Positions 33,822 to 43,234 are shown, counted from the stretch's first letter. The stretch: 64,000 nucleotides of DNA from Aeromicrobium sp. PE09-221 (GCF_002174305.1 NZ_MIJB01000020.1:31343-95342), one strand, 5' to 3'. Translations and numbers: made by a program. The notes: generated by a model not told the origin, from the sequence alone.

Positions 33822-34805
33822 TCAGGCGGTGAGGAGGGCGCGGGCGAGTGCGCCGACGGCCTCGGACTCGACGAGGAAGCCGTCGTGTCCGTAGGGCGAG
33901 GACACCACGTCCAGCTCACCGCACCCTGCGATGCCCTCGGCCAGCTCGCGCTGCTGGTGCAGTGGATACAGTCGGTCGGAGTCGATACCCGCCACCAGCG
34001 TCCGCGCGGTGATCCGACCGAGGGCGGCGGCGATGCCCCCACGCCCACGCCCGATATCGTGGCTGTTCATCGCCTCGTTGAGCACGATGTAGGAGTTCGC
34101 ATCGAAGCGCTTGACGAGCTTGGCGCCGTGGTGCTGCAGATAGGACTCCACGGCCCAACGCCCGTCCGCCTGCACCATGCGACCGAAGCGCTCGGACAAC
34201 TCGAACTCACTGCGATAGGACAGGTGCGCGACACGGCGGGCCAGATCGAGTCCGGTCTCGGGCCCGGCAGCGCGGATGATGTCGTTCTGCGTGGTGGCCA
34301 GACCGATCTGGTCGGCCGAGGCGGCGGCACTGGTGGCCAGGAGGAAGAGCCGCTCTACGCGGGCGGGGTGCTCGATGGCCCACTCCAGCGCCCGCATGCC
34401 GCCCGCCGACCCGCCGATCACGCTGTGCCAGGTGTCGATGCCGAGGGCATCGGCCAGGGCGACCTCGGCGGCCACCTGATCACGGACGGTCACGGCAGGG
34501 AAACGAGACCCGTAGGGCTGCCCGCCCGGGTCGAGGCTGAGCGGTCCGGTGGATCCTCGGCAGCCGCCGAGGATATTGGCGGCCACGATGAAGAACCGGT
34601 CCGTGTCGATGCCGCGGCCGGGCCCGACGACCTCGCCCCACCAGCCGCCCTCACCGGTGACGATGTGGTCGCCGGTGAGGGCATGCAGGACGAGCACAGC
34701 ATTGGAGCCGTCGTACTCGCCCCAGGTGGCGTAGGCGAGGCGGACCTCCGGCAGGAGCTCACCAGATTCGAGGGTGAGGTCGCCGATTTCCTGCTCGTGG
34801 GTCAC
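33822..34805 (-). CDS. metX: Homoserine O-acetyltransferase
   Basis: 327 residues. It acetylates (or succinylates) homoserine in methionine synthesis. ALTGDHIVTG and GGCRGSTGP are MetX motifs, VIGGSAGGMRALEW holds the nucleophile Ser, AGIDSDRLYP the Asp and PYGHDGFL the His. GTG start overlaps the metY stop (GTGA), so the two are coupled. It is somewhat shorter than usual. Confidence 0.93.
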   Translation of the reverse strand: MTHEQEIGDLTLESGELLPEVRLAYATWGEYDGSNAVLVLHALTGDHIVTGEGGWWGEVVGPGRGIDTDRFFIVAANILGGCRGSTGPLSLDPGGQPYGSRFPAVTVRDQVAAEVALADALGIDTWHSVIGGSAGGMRALEWAIEHPARVERLFLLATSAAASADQIGLATTQNDIIRAAGPETGLDLARRVAHLSYRSEFELSERFGRMVQADGRWAVESYLQHHGAKLVKRFDANSYIVLNEAMNSHDIGRGRGGIAAALGRITARTLVAGIDSDRLYPLHQQRELAEGIAGCGELDVVSSPYGHDGFLVESEAVGALARALLTA

Positions 34806-36094
34806 TTGGCCGCGCGGAATCCTGCGTCGAGGTCGGCGAGGATGTCGTCGATCCCTTCGAGGCCGACGGCCAGACGCACCAGACCGGGGGTCACGCCCGC
34901 CGCCGACTGCTCGTCGGCCGTGAGCTGAGAGTGGGTCGTCGAGGCCGGGTGGATGGCCAGGCTGCGGACATCGCCGATATTGGCGACGTGGCTGTGCAAC
35001 TCCAGGGCGTCGATGAAGCGGCGTCCGGCATCCAGGCCGCCGGGCAGCTCGAAGGTGACGATCGCCCCCGACCCCTTGGGCGTGTAGCGCTCCGCGAGCT
35101 CGTGGTACGGGCTCGACGGCAGGCTGGCCCAGTGGACCGACACGGCGTCTTCACGCGCCTCCAGCCACTCGGCCACCTTGCGCGCGTTCTCCAGGTGGCG
35201 CTCGATGCGCAGGCTCAGCGTCTCCAACCCCTGGGCGAGCAGCCAGGCGTTGAACGGAGCGATGGCGGGACCGATATTGCGCAGGTACTGCACACGCAGC
35301 TTGGTGAGGTAGGCGGCCGGGCCGAGGGCCTCGGCGTAGACGAGGCCGTGGTAGCTCTCGTCGGCCCGGGTGAAGCCGGGGTACTTGTCTCCGTGCGCGC
35401 CGTAGTCGAAGGTGCCCCCGTCGATCACGACGCCGGCGATGGCGGTGCCGTGGCCGCCGATGTACTTGGTGGCCGAGTGGACGACGGTGTCGGCGCCGTG
35501 CTGCAGCGGGTTCAGACCGTACGGGGTCGCGACGGTGTTGTCGACGATCAATGGAACGCCGACCTCGCGGGCGACGGCGGAGACGGCCTCGAGATCGAGG
35601 ACATCGCCCTTCGGGTTGCCAATGGTCTCACCGAAGAACGCCTTCGTATTCTCCTGCGCCGCGTCGCGCCACTGTCGCGGGTCGTTCGGCTCCTCGACGA
35701 AGGAGACGGCGATGCCGAGCTTGGGGAAGGAGTGCCGCAGCAGGCTGTCGGTGCCGCCGTAGAGGCTGGCCGAGGCGACGATATGGTCGCCGGCCTCGGC
35801 GACATTCGTCAACGCGCCGGTCGTGGCGGCCTGGCCGGAGGCGAACAACAGGGCGCCGACGCCGCCCTCGAGGGCGGCGATGCGCTGTTCCACCACATCC
35901 TGCGTGGGATTCATGATGCGCGTGTAGATATTGCCGGGCTCGGCCAGGGCGAACAGGTCGCCCGCGTGCTGGGTGTCGCGGAACTGATAGGAGGTGGTCT
36001 GGTAGATCGGCAGAGCGCGGGCGCCCGTGGTGGGGTCGGCGGTCTGGCCGGCGTGGATCTGCTTGGTCTCGAACGACCAGTCGTCACTCGTCAT
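34802..36094 (-). CDS. metY: O-acetylhomoserine aminocarboxypropyltransferase (sulfhydrylase)
   Basis: 430 residues, PLP-dependent Cys/Met metabolism family. It makes homocysteine from O-acetylhomoserine and sulfide. Phosphate motifs YTRIMNPT and FASGQAATTGAL, PLP Asp in VDNTVATPYGL, and Schiff-base Lys in HSATKYIGGHGT are seen. With metX it forms the direct-sulfhydrylation route. AAGGAGC precedes the ATG. Confidence 0.95.
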   Translation of the reverse strand: MTSDDWSFETKQIHAGQTADPTTGARALPIYQTTSYQFRDTQHAGDLFALAEPGNIYTRIMNPTQDVVEQRIAALEGGVGALLFASGQAATTGALTNVAEAGDHIVASASLYGGTDSLLRHSFPKLGIAVSFVEEPNDPRQWRDAAQENTKAFFGETIGNPKGDVLDLEAVSAVAREVGVPLIVDNTVATPYGLNPLQHGADTVVHSATKYIGGHGTAIAGVVIDGGTFDYGAHGDKYPGFTRADESYHGLVYAEALGPAAYLTKLRVQYLRNIGPAIAPFNAWLLAQGLETLSLRIERHLENARKVAEWLEAREDAVSVHWASLPSSPYHELAERYTPKGSGAIVTFELPGGLDAGRRFIDALELHSHVANIGDVRSLAIHPASTTHSQLTADEQSAAGVTPGLVRLAVGLEGIDDILADLDAGFRAAK

Positions 36095-36118
36095 ATCTGC
36101 TCCTTGGCTCGCGAACCT

Positions 36119-36146
36119 GTACTGAGCGTGACAGATATCCCGTCAA
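36119..36146 (-). promoter_or_regulatory. metY-metX promoter
   Basis: On the minus strand TTGACG (complement of 36141-36146), 16 bp, AGTACA (complement of 36119-36124). I found no SAM riboswitch-like structure in the short leader. Consensus match is moderate. Confidence 0.45.
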
Positions 36147-36187
36147 CTGGGCAACTGTCTCGCCATGCGGTCACCTCGTCGGGGCTG

Positions 36188-36269
36188 CCGAGTGGTGCAA
36201 TTCCGTCCGCGAGTGGTGCAGATTCGCCCTCGAAATCGCTGTTCGAGGGCGAATCTGCACCACTCGCGG
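36188..36269. repeat. Intergenic palindromic element, family C copy 2, perfect 28-bp hairpin
   Basis: 36207-36234 pairs perfectly over 28 bp with 36242-36269 around a 7-nt loop (ATCGCTG). An extra unit GAGTGGTGCAATTCCG is at 36190-36205. The word GAATCTGCACCACTCG is shared with 14502-14581. It lies upstream of metY and downstream of the oxoprolinase operon. Confidence 0.8.
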
Positions 36270-36316
36270 TCACCGGGAGGAGCGGCGGGGTGGTGGCGAG
36301 GACATGGACGCTCCTC

Positions 36317-37192
36317 TCAGGACCAGGTCAGCCGTACCTGCTGGCCGGGCCGCGACTGGGCGGCGCGGTCGACGTCCTCGTCCAGCAGGACGGCCGCGAC
36401 CGGATAACCGCCGGTGACCGGGTGATCGGCGAGGAAGAGGACCGGCTCGCCGTTCGGCGGCACCTGGATCGCTCCGCGGGTGGCGCCCTCGCTGGGCAGC
36501 TGGCGACCCGGCTCGGCGTGCTGGAGCGCGTCTCCCTCCGGCGGACACAATCGCGCGCCGACTCGGTTCGTCCTGTCCGAGACGGTCCAGGTGATGCCTG
36601 TCAGCCGGTCGGCATCGGCCAGCCAATCGTCGTGGGGCCCGCGCACGGCACGCAACGTCACGACGTCCTCATCGAAGCGGGCGACGGGCGCGAGGTCGGT
36701 GGTCGGGAGCTCACCGGCCTTCGAACCGAGAGCGAGTCGATCGCCCCCGGCCAGCGGCGCCGGGCCGAGACCCGAGAGGGTGTCCGTGCTGCATGACCCC
36801 AGCACGGGCTCGGCCTCGATGCCGCCACGCAACGCGACGTAGGCGCGCACTCCCGAGGTGGCCTGTCCGAGGCTCAGCGTCCACCCCGGCTGGAGGGTGT
36901 GCCGGGCGTTGAGCCCCATCGGGACGGGCCCCTGGCCGCGATCGACGTGGACCTCGACGTCCGCGCCGGTGACCGCGATGTCGACGGTGCCGTCGGTGCT
37001 GAGGCTGAGACCACCCATCAGCACCTCGATCGCCACGGCGTCCTCGGGATTGCCGACGAGCCGGTGCGCCAGTGCGAACGAGCGCCGGTCGGCCGCACCC
37101 GAGCGCCCGACCCCGATCGAGGCGTAACCGGGACGGCCGAGATCCTGGAGGGTGGCCTGCGGCCCGGTCGCGAGGATCTCGATCGTGGTCAT
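36317..37192 (-). CDS. pxpC: 5-oxoprolinase subunit C (biotin-dependent carboxyltransferase-like)
   Basis: 291 residues. ILATGPQATLQDLGRPGYASIG starts the KipA/AHS2 family, and FLADHPVTGGYPVAAVL is its C-terminal signature. PxpC works with PxpB and PxpA to hydrolyse 5-oxoproline (pyroglutamate) to glutamate with ATP. Last gene of the pxp operon; overlaps pxpB (ATGA). Confidence 0.92.
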   Translation of the reverse strand: MTTIEILATGPQATLQDLGRPGYASIGVGRSGAADRRSFALAHRLVGNPEDAVAIEVLMGGLSLSTDGTVDIAVTGADVEVHVDRGQGPVPMGLNARHTLQPGWTLSLGQATSGVRAYVALRGGIEAEPVLGSCSTDTLSGLGPAPLAGGDRLALGSKAGELPTTDLAPVARFDEDVVTLRAVRGPHDDWLADADRLTGITWTVSDRTNRVGARLCPPEGDALQHAEPGRQLPSEGATRGAIQVPPNGEPVLFLADHPVTGGYPVAAVLLDEDVDRAAQSRPGQQVRLTWS

Positions 37193-37800
37193 CGGCCGGC
37201 CTCCACGAAGCGCACGGTGGTGCCCGGCTGCAGCAGCGCGGGCGGATCGCGGTCGATGTCGAAGAGCGTGAGATCGGTGCGGCCGATGAGCTGCCAGCCG
37301 CCCGGGGACTCGCGGGGGTAGATGCCGCTGAAGGTGCCCGCGAGGCCGACCGCGCCGGTGGGCACGGCGGTGCGGGGCTCGTCGCGCCGGGGCACGTCGA
37401 GGCGTTCGTCGCCGCCGGTGAGATAGGCGAATCCGGGCGCGAAGCCCCCGAAGGCCACCGTCCAGGGCCGACCGGTGTGGGCCTCGATCACCTCATCGCG
37501 GGACAAGCCGGTCAGCCGGCATACCTCGTCGAGATCGGGTCCGTCGTAGACCGTGGGCACCTCGACCGTCTCACCCGCCGCGGCGGTGGCCCGCTCGCCG
37601 GGCGTGAGGGCCCCGAGGGCCTCGCGTGCCCGGCCTATCCGATCGGACGTGGCGGCGGTGATCAACACCGTGCAGGCGCCCGGCACCACGTCCAGCAGGT
37701 CGAGACCGGCAGCGGTCACCGCGGCGGCCCAGGCGACGGGATCCTCGTGCTCCTCGAGCTCCAGCAGCAGGGCGCGATCCCCGTAGGGCAGTGTCCTCAT
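37189..37800 (-). CDS. pxpB: 5-oxoprolinase subunit B
   Basis: 203 residues, KipI/AHS1 family. [12 protein letters not shown] starts the domain, [15 protein letters not shown] and [18 protein letters not shown] are signatures. It overlaps pxpA (37797-37800) and pxpC by 4 bp each, consistent with a three-subunit enzyme. Confidence 0.92.
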   Translation of the reverse strand: MRTLPYGDRALLLELEEHEDPVAWAAAVTAAGLDLLDVVPGACTVLITAATSDRIGRAREALGALTPGERATAAAGETVEVPTVYDGPDLDEVCRLTGLSRDEVIEAHTGRPWTVAFGGFAPGFAYLTGGDERLDVPRRDEPRTAVPTGAVGLAGTFSGIYPRESPGGWQLIGRTDLTLFDIDRDPPALLQPGTTVRFVEAGR

Positions 37801-38552
37801 GCGAAGGCCTCCACCGTGATGTCGGCGGCATCGAGCGCGGCGCGTACCGCCTCGCTCATAGCCACCGCTCCTGGAGTGTCGCCGTGGAGACAGACGGAGT
37901 CGACCGCCATGCGGATCTGTGTGCCGTCGATCGCCTCGACGATGCCCTCGGTGACCATCCGGGTGACGCGATCGGCCACCACCTGCGGATCGGCCAGCAC
38001 GGCTCCCTCCTCGCGTCGGGAGACCAATGTGCCGTTGGGCGTGTAGGCGCGGTCGGCGAAGGCCTCGTACACCGGCCGCAGCCCTCGCCGCTCCGCCTGC
38101 GCGAGCAACTCGGAGCCCGGCAGGCCGAGGATCGGCAGGCTCCGGTCGACCGAGGCGACCGCGTCGACCACGGCCCGGGCGTGCTCCTCGTGATGGACCG
38201 CGGTGTTGTAGAGGGCGCCGTGCGGCTTGACGTAGACCACCCGGCCGCCGGCCGCCGAGGCGAGCGCCTGAAGGGCGCCGATCTGGTAGACGACATCGTC
38301 GGTCAGCTCGCGGACGGTGGCGTCGACGAAGCGCCGGCCGAAGCCCGCCAGGTCGCGATAACCGACCTGCGCGCCGATCGCGACCCCTTGCTCCACGGCC
38401 CAGCCGCAGGTGCGGGCGATGGTGGTCGGGTCGCCGGCATGGAAGCCGCAGGCGACATTGGCGCTGGTGACCGTCCGCAGGACGGCCTCGTCATCGCCGA
38501 GCTCCCATCGGCCGAAGGACTCGCCGACATCGCTGTTGAGGTCGATGTGCAT
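37797..38552 (-). CDS. pxpA: 5-oxoprolinase subunit A (LamB/YcsF family)
   Basis: 251 residues. [23 protein letters not shown] and [10 protein letters not shown] are invariant LamB/YcsF motifs with metal- or substrate-binding His and Asp. It is the catalytic partner of PxpBC. The NRAMP-like transporter gene ends/starts only 4 bp away upstream, as in the Bacillus ycsFG order. Confidence 0.93.
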   Translation of the reverse strand: MHIDLNSDVGESFGRWELGDDEAVLRTVTSANVACGFHAGDPTTIARTCGWAVEQGVAIGAQVGYRDLAGFGRRFVDATVRELTDDVVYQIGALQALASAAGGRVVYVKPHGALYNTAVHHEEHARAVVDAVASVDRSLPILGLPGSELLAQAERRGLRPVYEAFADRAYTPNGTLVSRREEGAVLADPQVVADRVTRMVTEGIVEAIDGTQIRMAVDSVCLHGDTPGAVAMSEAVRAALDAADITVEAFA

Positions 38553-38556
38553 CAGA

Positions 38557-39774
38557 TCAGCTCCAGAGATCGGACAACCCGCCGAGCGAGTTCCAGCCGA
38601 GGTAGAGGGTCAGCAGCCATACGAGCATGCCGACGATCTTCAACCACAGCGGATAGAGGTACCCGCCCAGGAGATCACGGCGCATCCACGCGATCCACAG
38701 CACCACCGTGAAGCCGATCGGCAGGATGAGCCCGTTGACCGCTCCGGCGAAGATCAGCAGTGTCACCGGGGCCGCTCCCAGCGCCAGGAAGGCGATCGCG
38801 CTGACGGCGATGAAGCCCACGGTCAACAGATTCTGGGTGCGCTCGGAGATTGCGGTGGTGCTCATGAACGACACGGACGTGTAGGCGGCGCCGATGACCG
38901 AGGTGATCGCCGCCGCCCACAGAATGACGCCGAAGACGATCAGCCCGGCATCGCCGATGGCGTTCTCGAAGGCGCTCGCGGTGGGATTGTCGGCGGCCAG
39001 CTGGATGCCTCCGGCGGTCACGCCGAGGATGGCGAGGAACAGCAGGACGCGCATGACCCCCGTGACGAGGATGCCGTAGACGGAGGTGCGGGTGATCTGG
39101 CCGACGTTCTCCGGGCCCGTGACACCGCTGTCGAGGAGGCGGTGGGCGCCGGCATAGGTGATGTAGCCGCCGACGGTGCCGCCCACGATGGTGGTGATGG
39201 CGAGGAAGTCGACCGTCTCGGGCATGACCGTATTGCGGAGGGCGTCGCCGATCGGCGGCCGTGACACGATCGTCGTGTAGAGGGTCATGCCGATCATCAG
39301 CACCCCGAGCAGGACGACGACGCGGTCGAGCGCGACCCCGGCGCGCTTGCTGAGGAAGATCGCGATCGCGATGGCCGCCGACACGGTACCGCCGATCCTG
39401 GGATCGACGCCGAACATCGCATTGGCACCGAGGCCGGCACCGCTGACATTGCCGATATTGAACACCAGCCCGCCGGACACGACCAGCGCCGAAAGCAGCC
39501 ACCCGATGCCCGGCAGTACCTCGTTGCCGAGCTCGTGGGCACGACGTCCGGCAACACCGACCACGCGCCATACGTTCAGTTGGACGGCGATGTCGATGAC
39601 GATCGAGGCGAGGATCGCGAAGGCGAAGGCCGCGCCCAGCTTGACGGTGAAATCGGTGGTCTGGGTGATGAAACCCGGACCGATGGCGCTGGTGGCCATG
39701 AGGAACATGGCACCGAGCAGCGCGCTGCGGGCAGATGGCCGCTTGGCCGAGTCGCGGACGTTCTCGTCGGTCAT
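38557..39774 (-). CDS. NRAMP-related transporter of the oxoprolinase operon
   Basis: 405 residues, about eleven membrane segments. [14 protein letters not shown] aligns with TM1 of NRAMP proteins, but the metal-binding DPGN motif is replaced by GPGF. That makes divalent-metal transport doubtful; YcsG-type relatives next to oxoprolinase genes may carry another substrate, perhaps oxoproline. First gene of the operon; ATG at 39774 is preferred over a longer reading with no homologous extension. Confidence 0.82.
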   Translation of the reverse strand: MTDENVRDSAKRPSARSALLGAMFLMATSAIGPGFITQTTDFTVKLGAAFAFAILASIVIDIAVQLNVWRVVGVAGRRAHELGNEVLPGIGWLLSALVVSGGLVFNIGNVSGAGLGANAMFGVDPRIGGTVSAAIAIAIFLSKRAGVALDRVVVLLGVLMIGMTLYTTIVSRPPIGDALRNTVMPETVDFLAITTIVGGTVGGYITYAGAHRLLDSGVTGPENVGQITRTSVYGILVTGVMRVLLFLAILGVTAGGIQLAADNPTASAFENAIGDAGLIVFGVILWAAAITSVIGAAYTSVSFMSTTAISERTQNLLTVGFIAVSAIAFLALGAAPVTLLIFAGAVNGLILPIGFTVVLWIAWMRRDLLGGYLYPLWLKIVGMLVWLLTLYLGWNSLGGLSDLWS

Positions 39775-39856
39775 CGTGGTCTCCTGATCGCCGGAGGGCG
39801 CTGTCACGATGACCGCGATCGTAGTCCCGTCCTCGCCGGCCCGCTCGGCGTCGCGG

Positions 39857-40261
39857 TCAGCTCGCGCTGTCGACGGGATCGTAGGTGGGGTAGCCGATGA
39901 TCTCCGCGACCGACCGCATGCTCGCGTCGTGGGTGACGATAGTGGCGTCCACGCCGGTATGGATGGCGGTGGCCAGATGCAGGGCATCCGAGGTCTTGAG
40001 GTGAGGGACGATCGCTTCCGCCTCCGCTATCACGGGGTCGGTGAGCGCGATGACGGCGATGAAATCCAGGATATCGTCGCGGCGGTCGACCGGGAGGTCC
40101 TCGCGGCGCAGCACCCTCGTCAATTCGGTGCGCAGCAGGCGTGAGGCGATCACGGTGCTGTCGGGTGCGGCGGTGGTTTCATCGAACCAGCGTGCCGCCG
40201 GGGCCGACTGGCCGAGGAGGATGCGTACCGCGACGGAGGAGTCGAGGTAGAAGTACCTCAC
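39857..40261 (-). CDS. PIN-domain ribonuclease toxin (VapC type)
   Basis: 134 residues. Acidic residues of the PIN site appear in FYLDSSVAVR (Asp), RTELTRV (Glu), TSDALHLA (Asp) and IVTHDASM (Asp). VapC toxins cut tRNA or rRNA when free of antitoxin. GTG at 40261 overlaps the antitoxin stop (GTGA); another GTG lies one codon upstream. A longer in-frame reading crosses the antitoxin gene and is not real. Confidence 0.87.
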   Translation of the reverse strand: MRYFYLDSSVAVRILLGQSAPAARWFDETTAAPDSTVIASRLLRTELTRVLRREDLPVDRRDDILDFIAVIALTDPVIAEAEAIVPHLKTSDALHLATAIHTGVDATIVTHDASMRSVAEIIGYPTYDPVDSAS

Positions 40262-40509
40262 CACGCGCCCTTCATGTCGTCGATCAGTTCGTCGACGGTC
40301 TCGGCGGTCCGTGGATCGTGTCGGGGAAGACGCGAGGTGCGCGCCGGGCCGGCCTTCTTCGGCGCCGGGATGCCGGGCTGGACGTCCGGCGGGACGATGT
40401 GGCCGATCACCCGGTGATGCCGGGTGATCGCGTAGGTGTCTCCCGCCTCCACGGCAGCGAGCGTCCGGGTGGGGTTCTGCCGGAGCTCGCCGACGGACAC
40501 GGTCTTCAT
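40258..40509 (-). CDS. Phd/YefM-family antitoxin
   Basis: 83 residues. MKTVSVGELRQNPTRTLAAVEAGD-type N-terminus (key residues V-x-E-L-R-x-N) and YAITRHHRVIGHIVP form the Phd/YefM DNA-binding fold; the C-terminal tail DELIDDMKGAW should wrap the toxin. It is translated first and coupled to vapC. Pairing of Phd-type antitoxins with PIN toxins is common in actinobacteria. Confidence 0.87.
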   Translation of the reverse strand: MKTVSVGELRQNPTRTLAAVEAGDTYAITRHHRVIGHIVPPDVQPGIPAPKKAGPARTSRLPRHDPRTAETVDELIDDMKGAW

Positions 40510-40515
40510 GTCTCA

Positions 40516-40544
40516 ATAATACGAGATTTGTCTACGAGTATCTA
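40516..40544 (-). promoter_or_regulatory. Toxin-antitoxin promoter with repeated operator word
   Basis: Minus-strand -10 TATTAT (complement of 40516-40521), 17-bp spacer, -35 TAGATA (complement of 40539-40544). TACGAG is repeated at 40520-40525 and 40533-40538, 13 bp apart, covering the -10 edge and spacer. Autorepression by the antitoxin is the expected use. The region is notably A+T-rich. Confidence 0.55.
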
Positions 40545-40558
40545 GAGAAGCGTGACGG

Positions 40559-41896
40559 TCAGCGCATGGAGAAGGGCTGGCCGGTCGACTCCATGACGCT
40601 CAGCCAGAGATCGCCATCGGGGTTGACGCGCTGGGTGCGCTTGGTGACCTCCTCGATCGGCACGTGCGCGAAGCGGTGGCGTGGGCGGCCGACGACGATA
40701 TCGGTGCGGCCCGCCATGGCCGCGTGGACGGCCACCTGTGCCAGCCGCGTGCAGTAGACCGAGTCGGCGGCATCCGCCGGCACCGAGCGAATCAGATAGC
40801 CGGGGTCGAAGTGCCGGAGCGTGAGCGGCATGCCGCGGTCTTTGAACTCGCGGGCGATCCTGGCGCGCAGGAGGCCGGAGAAGTCGCCGAGCACCTGGTT
40901 GCCGCTTGCATCGGTGCGTCGGCTGGCCGGGATGAGGTCCTGTCCGGCGCCCTCGGCCAGCACGATGACCGCGCTGCCGCGTTCGTCAACCCGCTTGGCG
41001 AGCTGTGCCAGCAGACCGTTCTCTCCGTCGAGGGAGAAGGGCACCTCGGGGATCAGCACGAAGTCGGCATCCTGATAGGCCAGTGCGGAATAACAGGCGA
41101 CGAAGCCCGCGTGCCGGCCCATGACCTTGACCACCGCCACGCCCCCGGCTGCCGCATCGGATTCGACCCGCGCCGCCTTGATCGACTCTGCCGCCTTGGC
41201 GTAGGCGGTCTGGAAGCCGAAGCTGGTGCCGATGAGCGGGATGTCGTTGTCGATCGTCTTCGGCACGCCGACAACGGCGATCGACAGCTCGCGGCGTGCG
41301 ATCTCCTCGTGGATGGCGTGTGCCCCGCGCATCGACCCGTCCCCGCCGATGACGAAGAGGATGTCGATGCCGCGATCGACCAGCGTGTCGACCATGACCT
41401 CGACATCCTGGCTGCCTCGCGAGGAGCCGAGGACGGTACCGCCGCGTTCGGCGATGCTCTGCACGAAGGAGGGGGTGAGCTCGATCGGGTCGGGCGCCTG
41501 ACCGGGCGCGAGGCCCGCGTAGCCGTTGCGGAAGCCGGTGACATCCGTGACGCCGTAGTGTTCGAACAGTTCGAGGACCAGCGCACGGATGACGTCATTG
41601 AGCCCTGGGCAGAGGCCGCCGCAGGTGACGACGCCGGCCTTGGTGGTGGCCGGGTCGAAGAAGATCTTGCGCCGGGGGCCGCCCGGCTCGTAGGACGGGA
41701 CCTCCTCGAGCGGGACATCGCCGCGGGAGGCGAGCAGGCTGATGGTGTCGTCGATCAGGACGCGGTCGTCCTCGGCGACGTAGTACGCATTGGTGGCGCG
41801 GTGCCCTACGTACTCGGCGAGCGGGGAGTCGTAGCGTGGCTCGCCGAGGGACCGGACCTGCAGGTCCGCCAGGCTCATGTCGTCATAGGTCACCAC
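40559..41896 (-). CDS. pfk: 6-phosphofructokinase, plant/trypanosome-like ATP clade
   Basis: 445 residues. VVTCGGLCPGLNDVIR is the nucleotide loop, VIGGDGSMRGA places Gly where PPi-dependent enzymes carry Asp (GGDD), PKTIDNDIPL is the substrate motif and MGRHAGFVA a fructose-6-phosphate site. The TCGGLCPGLN form and length are those of the long ATP-dependent clade found in plants and trypanosomatids, not the short bacterial PfkA. GTG at 41896 lies seven bases after TACCGT (leaderless). Confidence 0.87.
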   Translation of the reverse strand: MVTYDDMSLADLQVRSLGEPRYDSPLAEYVGHRATNAYYVAEDDRVLIDDTISLLASRGDVPLEEVPSYEPGGPRRKIFFDPATTKAGVVTCGGLCPGLNDVIRALVLELFEHYGVTDVTGFRNGYAGLAPGQAPDPIELTPSFVQSIAERGGTVLGSSRGSQDVEVMVDTLVDRGIDILFVIGGDGSMRGAHAIHEEIARRELSIAVVGVPKTIDNDIPLIGTSFGFQTAYAKAAESIKAARVESDAAAGGVAVVKVMGRHAGFVACYSALAYQDADFVLIPEVPFSLDGENGLLAQLAKRVDERGSAVIVLAEGAGQDLIPASRRTDASGNQVLGDFSGLLRARIAREFKDRGMPLTLRHFDPGYLIRSVPADAADSVYCTRLAQVAVHAAMAGRTDIVVGRPRHRFAHVPIEEVTKRTQRVNPDGDLWLSVMESTGQPFSMR

Positions 41897-42004
41897 ACCC
41901 CCAACGGTAGCCGAACTCCGTGCCCGGCAGGTGGGCACCGAGGGTCGCGGGTGGGGCTCATCACGTCACGTGTGGTGAGTGGTCCGCACCCGTATTCTGG
42001 CGAT

Positions 42005-43084
42005 ATGGCACCCGCCGTCCGGTCTCCTCGTGCCGCGCGTTGGCTCTCGCGGCGCCGGCCGTTGCGCGCCGTGCACGCCGACGCGGTCTTGCACGAGGAT
42101 CCGAGTCCCCGCGCCCGGCTGATCGGTCGCGGAGCCCGTCTCGCGGTCAAGCCGTTGCTGAGGCTCGCCCCGATGGACGACCGGATGTTCGCGCGGCTCC
42201 GGTCCCTGGATCGGTATCGACCTCGCCATCCGACAGAGGGCATCAGTGCGGTGGAGGTCGATCTCGATGGTGTTCGCGCGGAGTGGATGGGCCTCGAGGA
42301 GGGGCGCGGCAGCGATCTGACCCTCGTGTACTTCCACGGGGGCGGTTTCTTCACCGGGAGCATCGACTCGCATCGCAGTATGTGCGAGCAGCTGGTGCGC
42401 GACACCGGCGGTGCCGTCGTGTCGGTCGACTATGTGATGCTCCCCGAGGGCACCATCGCCGACTCGGTCGCGGATGCGATGGCTGCCTATGAGGCCGTGA
42501 TCGCCCGTGTGGACCGGCCTGACAAGGTCGTCGTCGGCGGTGACTCGGCGGGCGGATACCTGGCGATGAAGGTAGGTGAGCTCAGCACGCGTCGCGGCAT
42601 CCAGCGTCCGGCCGGTCTCATCGGCTTCTCGCCGCTGCTGAGCCTCGATCCCGAGCGTGAGGACAAGAATGTCGTGCGGGTCTCGCCCGTGCGCGAGGCC
42701 TATCTGCCGATCAAGCGCACCCCGCGGATGCGCGAGCGCTGGCTGCCCGATGGTGCGGTGATCGAGGGATTCGCCTCGCCGCTGCACGCCGCGGCCTATA
42801 TCGAGTCGCCGGTGCACCTGGTGGCCGTGGAGGACGAGATGCTCCGCCCGGAGACAGAGGCCTTCGCGCTGCTACTGACCGACAAGGGCGTCGACGTGGA
42901 GGTGCATCTGTGGCGCGGCCAGGTGCACGCCTTCGTGTCGCTCGTCGATGTCCTCCCGGATGCGCGGGTGGCCGTGCGTCAGGGGGCCGACTTCGCCCGG
43001 AGGGTCATCGGTGAGCTCGTCGAGGACTCCGTCACCGACCCTGATGCCCACCCCGAGGACCTCTCGGGCCACCTCGCGGGCTGA
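42005..43084 (+). CDS. Alpha/beta hydrolase, HSL-type esterase
   Basis: 359 residues. HGGGFFTGS is the HGGG oxyanion motif and VVGGDSAGGYLAMK holds the nucleophile Ser; acid and His are in VEDEMLRPE and GQVHAFVSL. This is the hormone-sensitive-lipase family of short-chain esterases. A basic N-terminal 50 residues precede the fold. Leaderless: TATTCT (41993-41998), six bases, ATG. Confidence 0.87.
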   Translation: MAPAVRSPRAARWLSRRRPLRAVHADAVLHEDPSPRARLIGRGARLAVKPLLRLAPMDDRMFARLRSLDRYRPRHPTEGISAVEVDLDGVRAEWMGLEEGRGSDLTLVYFHGGGFFTGSIDSHRSMCEQLVRDTGGAVVSVDYVMLPEGTIADSVADAMAAYEAVIARVDRPDKVVVGGDSAGGYLAMKVGELSTRRGIQRPAGLIGFSPLLSLDPEREDKNVVRVSPVREAYLPIKRTPRMRERWLPDGAVIEGFASPLHAAAYIESPVHLVAVEDEMLRPETEAFALLLTDKGVDVEVHLWRGQVHAFVSLVDVLPDARVAVRQGADFARRVIGELVEDSVTDPDAHPEDLSGHLAG

Positions 43085-43102
43085 CTCCGTCCCTTGGTCC
43101 AG

Positions 43103-43160
43103 CTTTTGCCGGGTTGTGGCCCCCTGAGACCTCTCTTGAGGGGCCAGAACCCGGCAAAGG
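43103..43160. repeat. Intergenic palindromic element, family G
   Basis: CTTTTGCCGGGTT (43103-43115) pairs with AACCCGGCAAAGG (43148-43160), and inside it TGGCCCCCT pairs with AGGGGCCA. The long imperfect stem lies just after the esterase stop and may act as terminator. Only one copy is in the window. Confidence 0.6.
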
Positions 43161-43234
43161 TTGGGCGGAGCCGAGGGGACCTCAACTTACCGGCAGGGTT
43201 GACTGTTTCTTTCGTGCGCGCCATGCTGGGCGAC

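Noticed and set aside
36095..36187. SAM riboswitch upstream of metY
   Set aside because: The leader between the likely promoter and the start is about 20 nt and shows no aptamer core.
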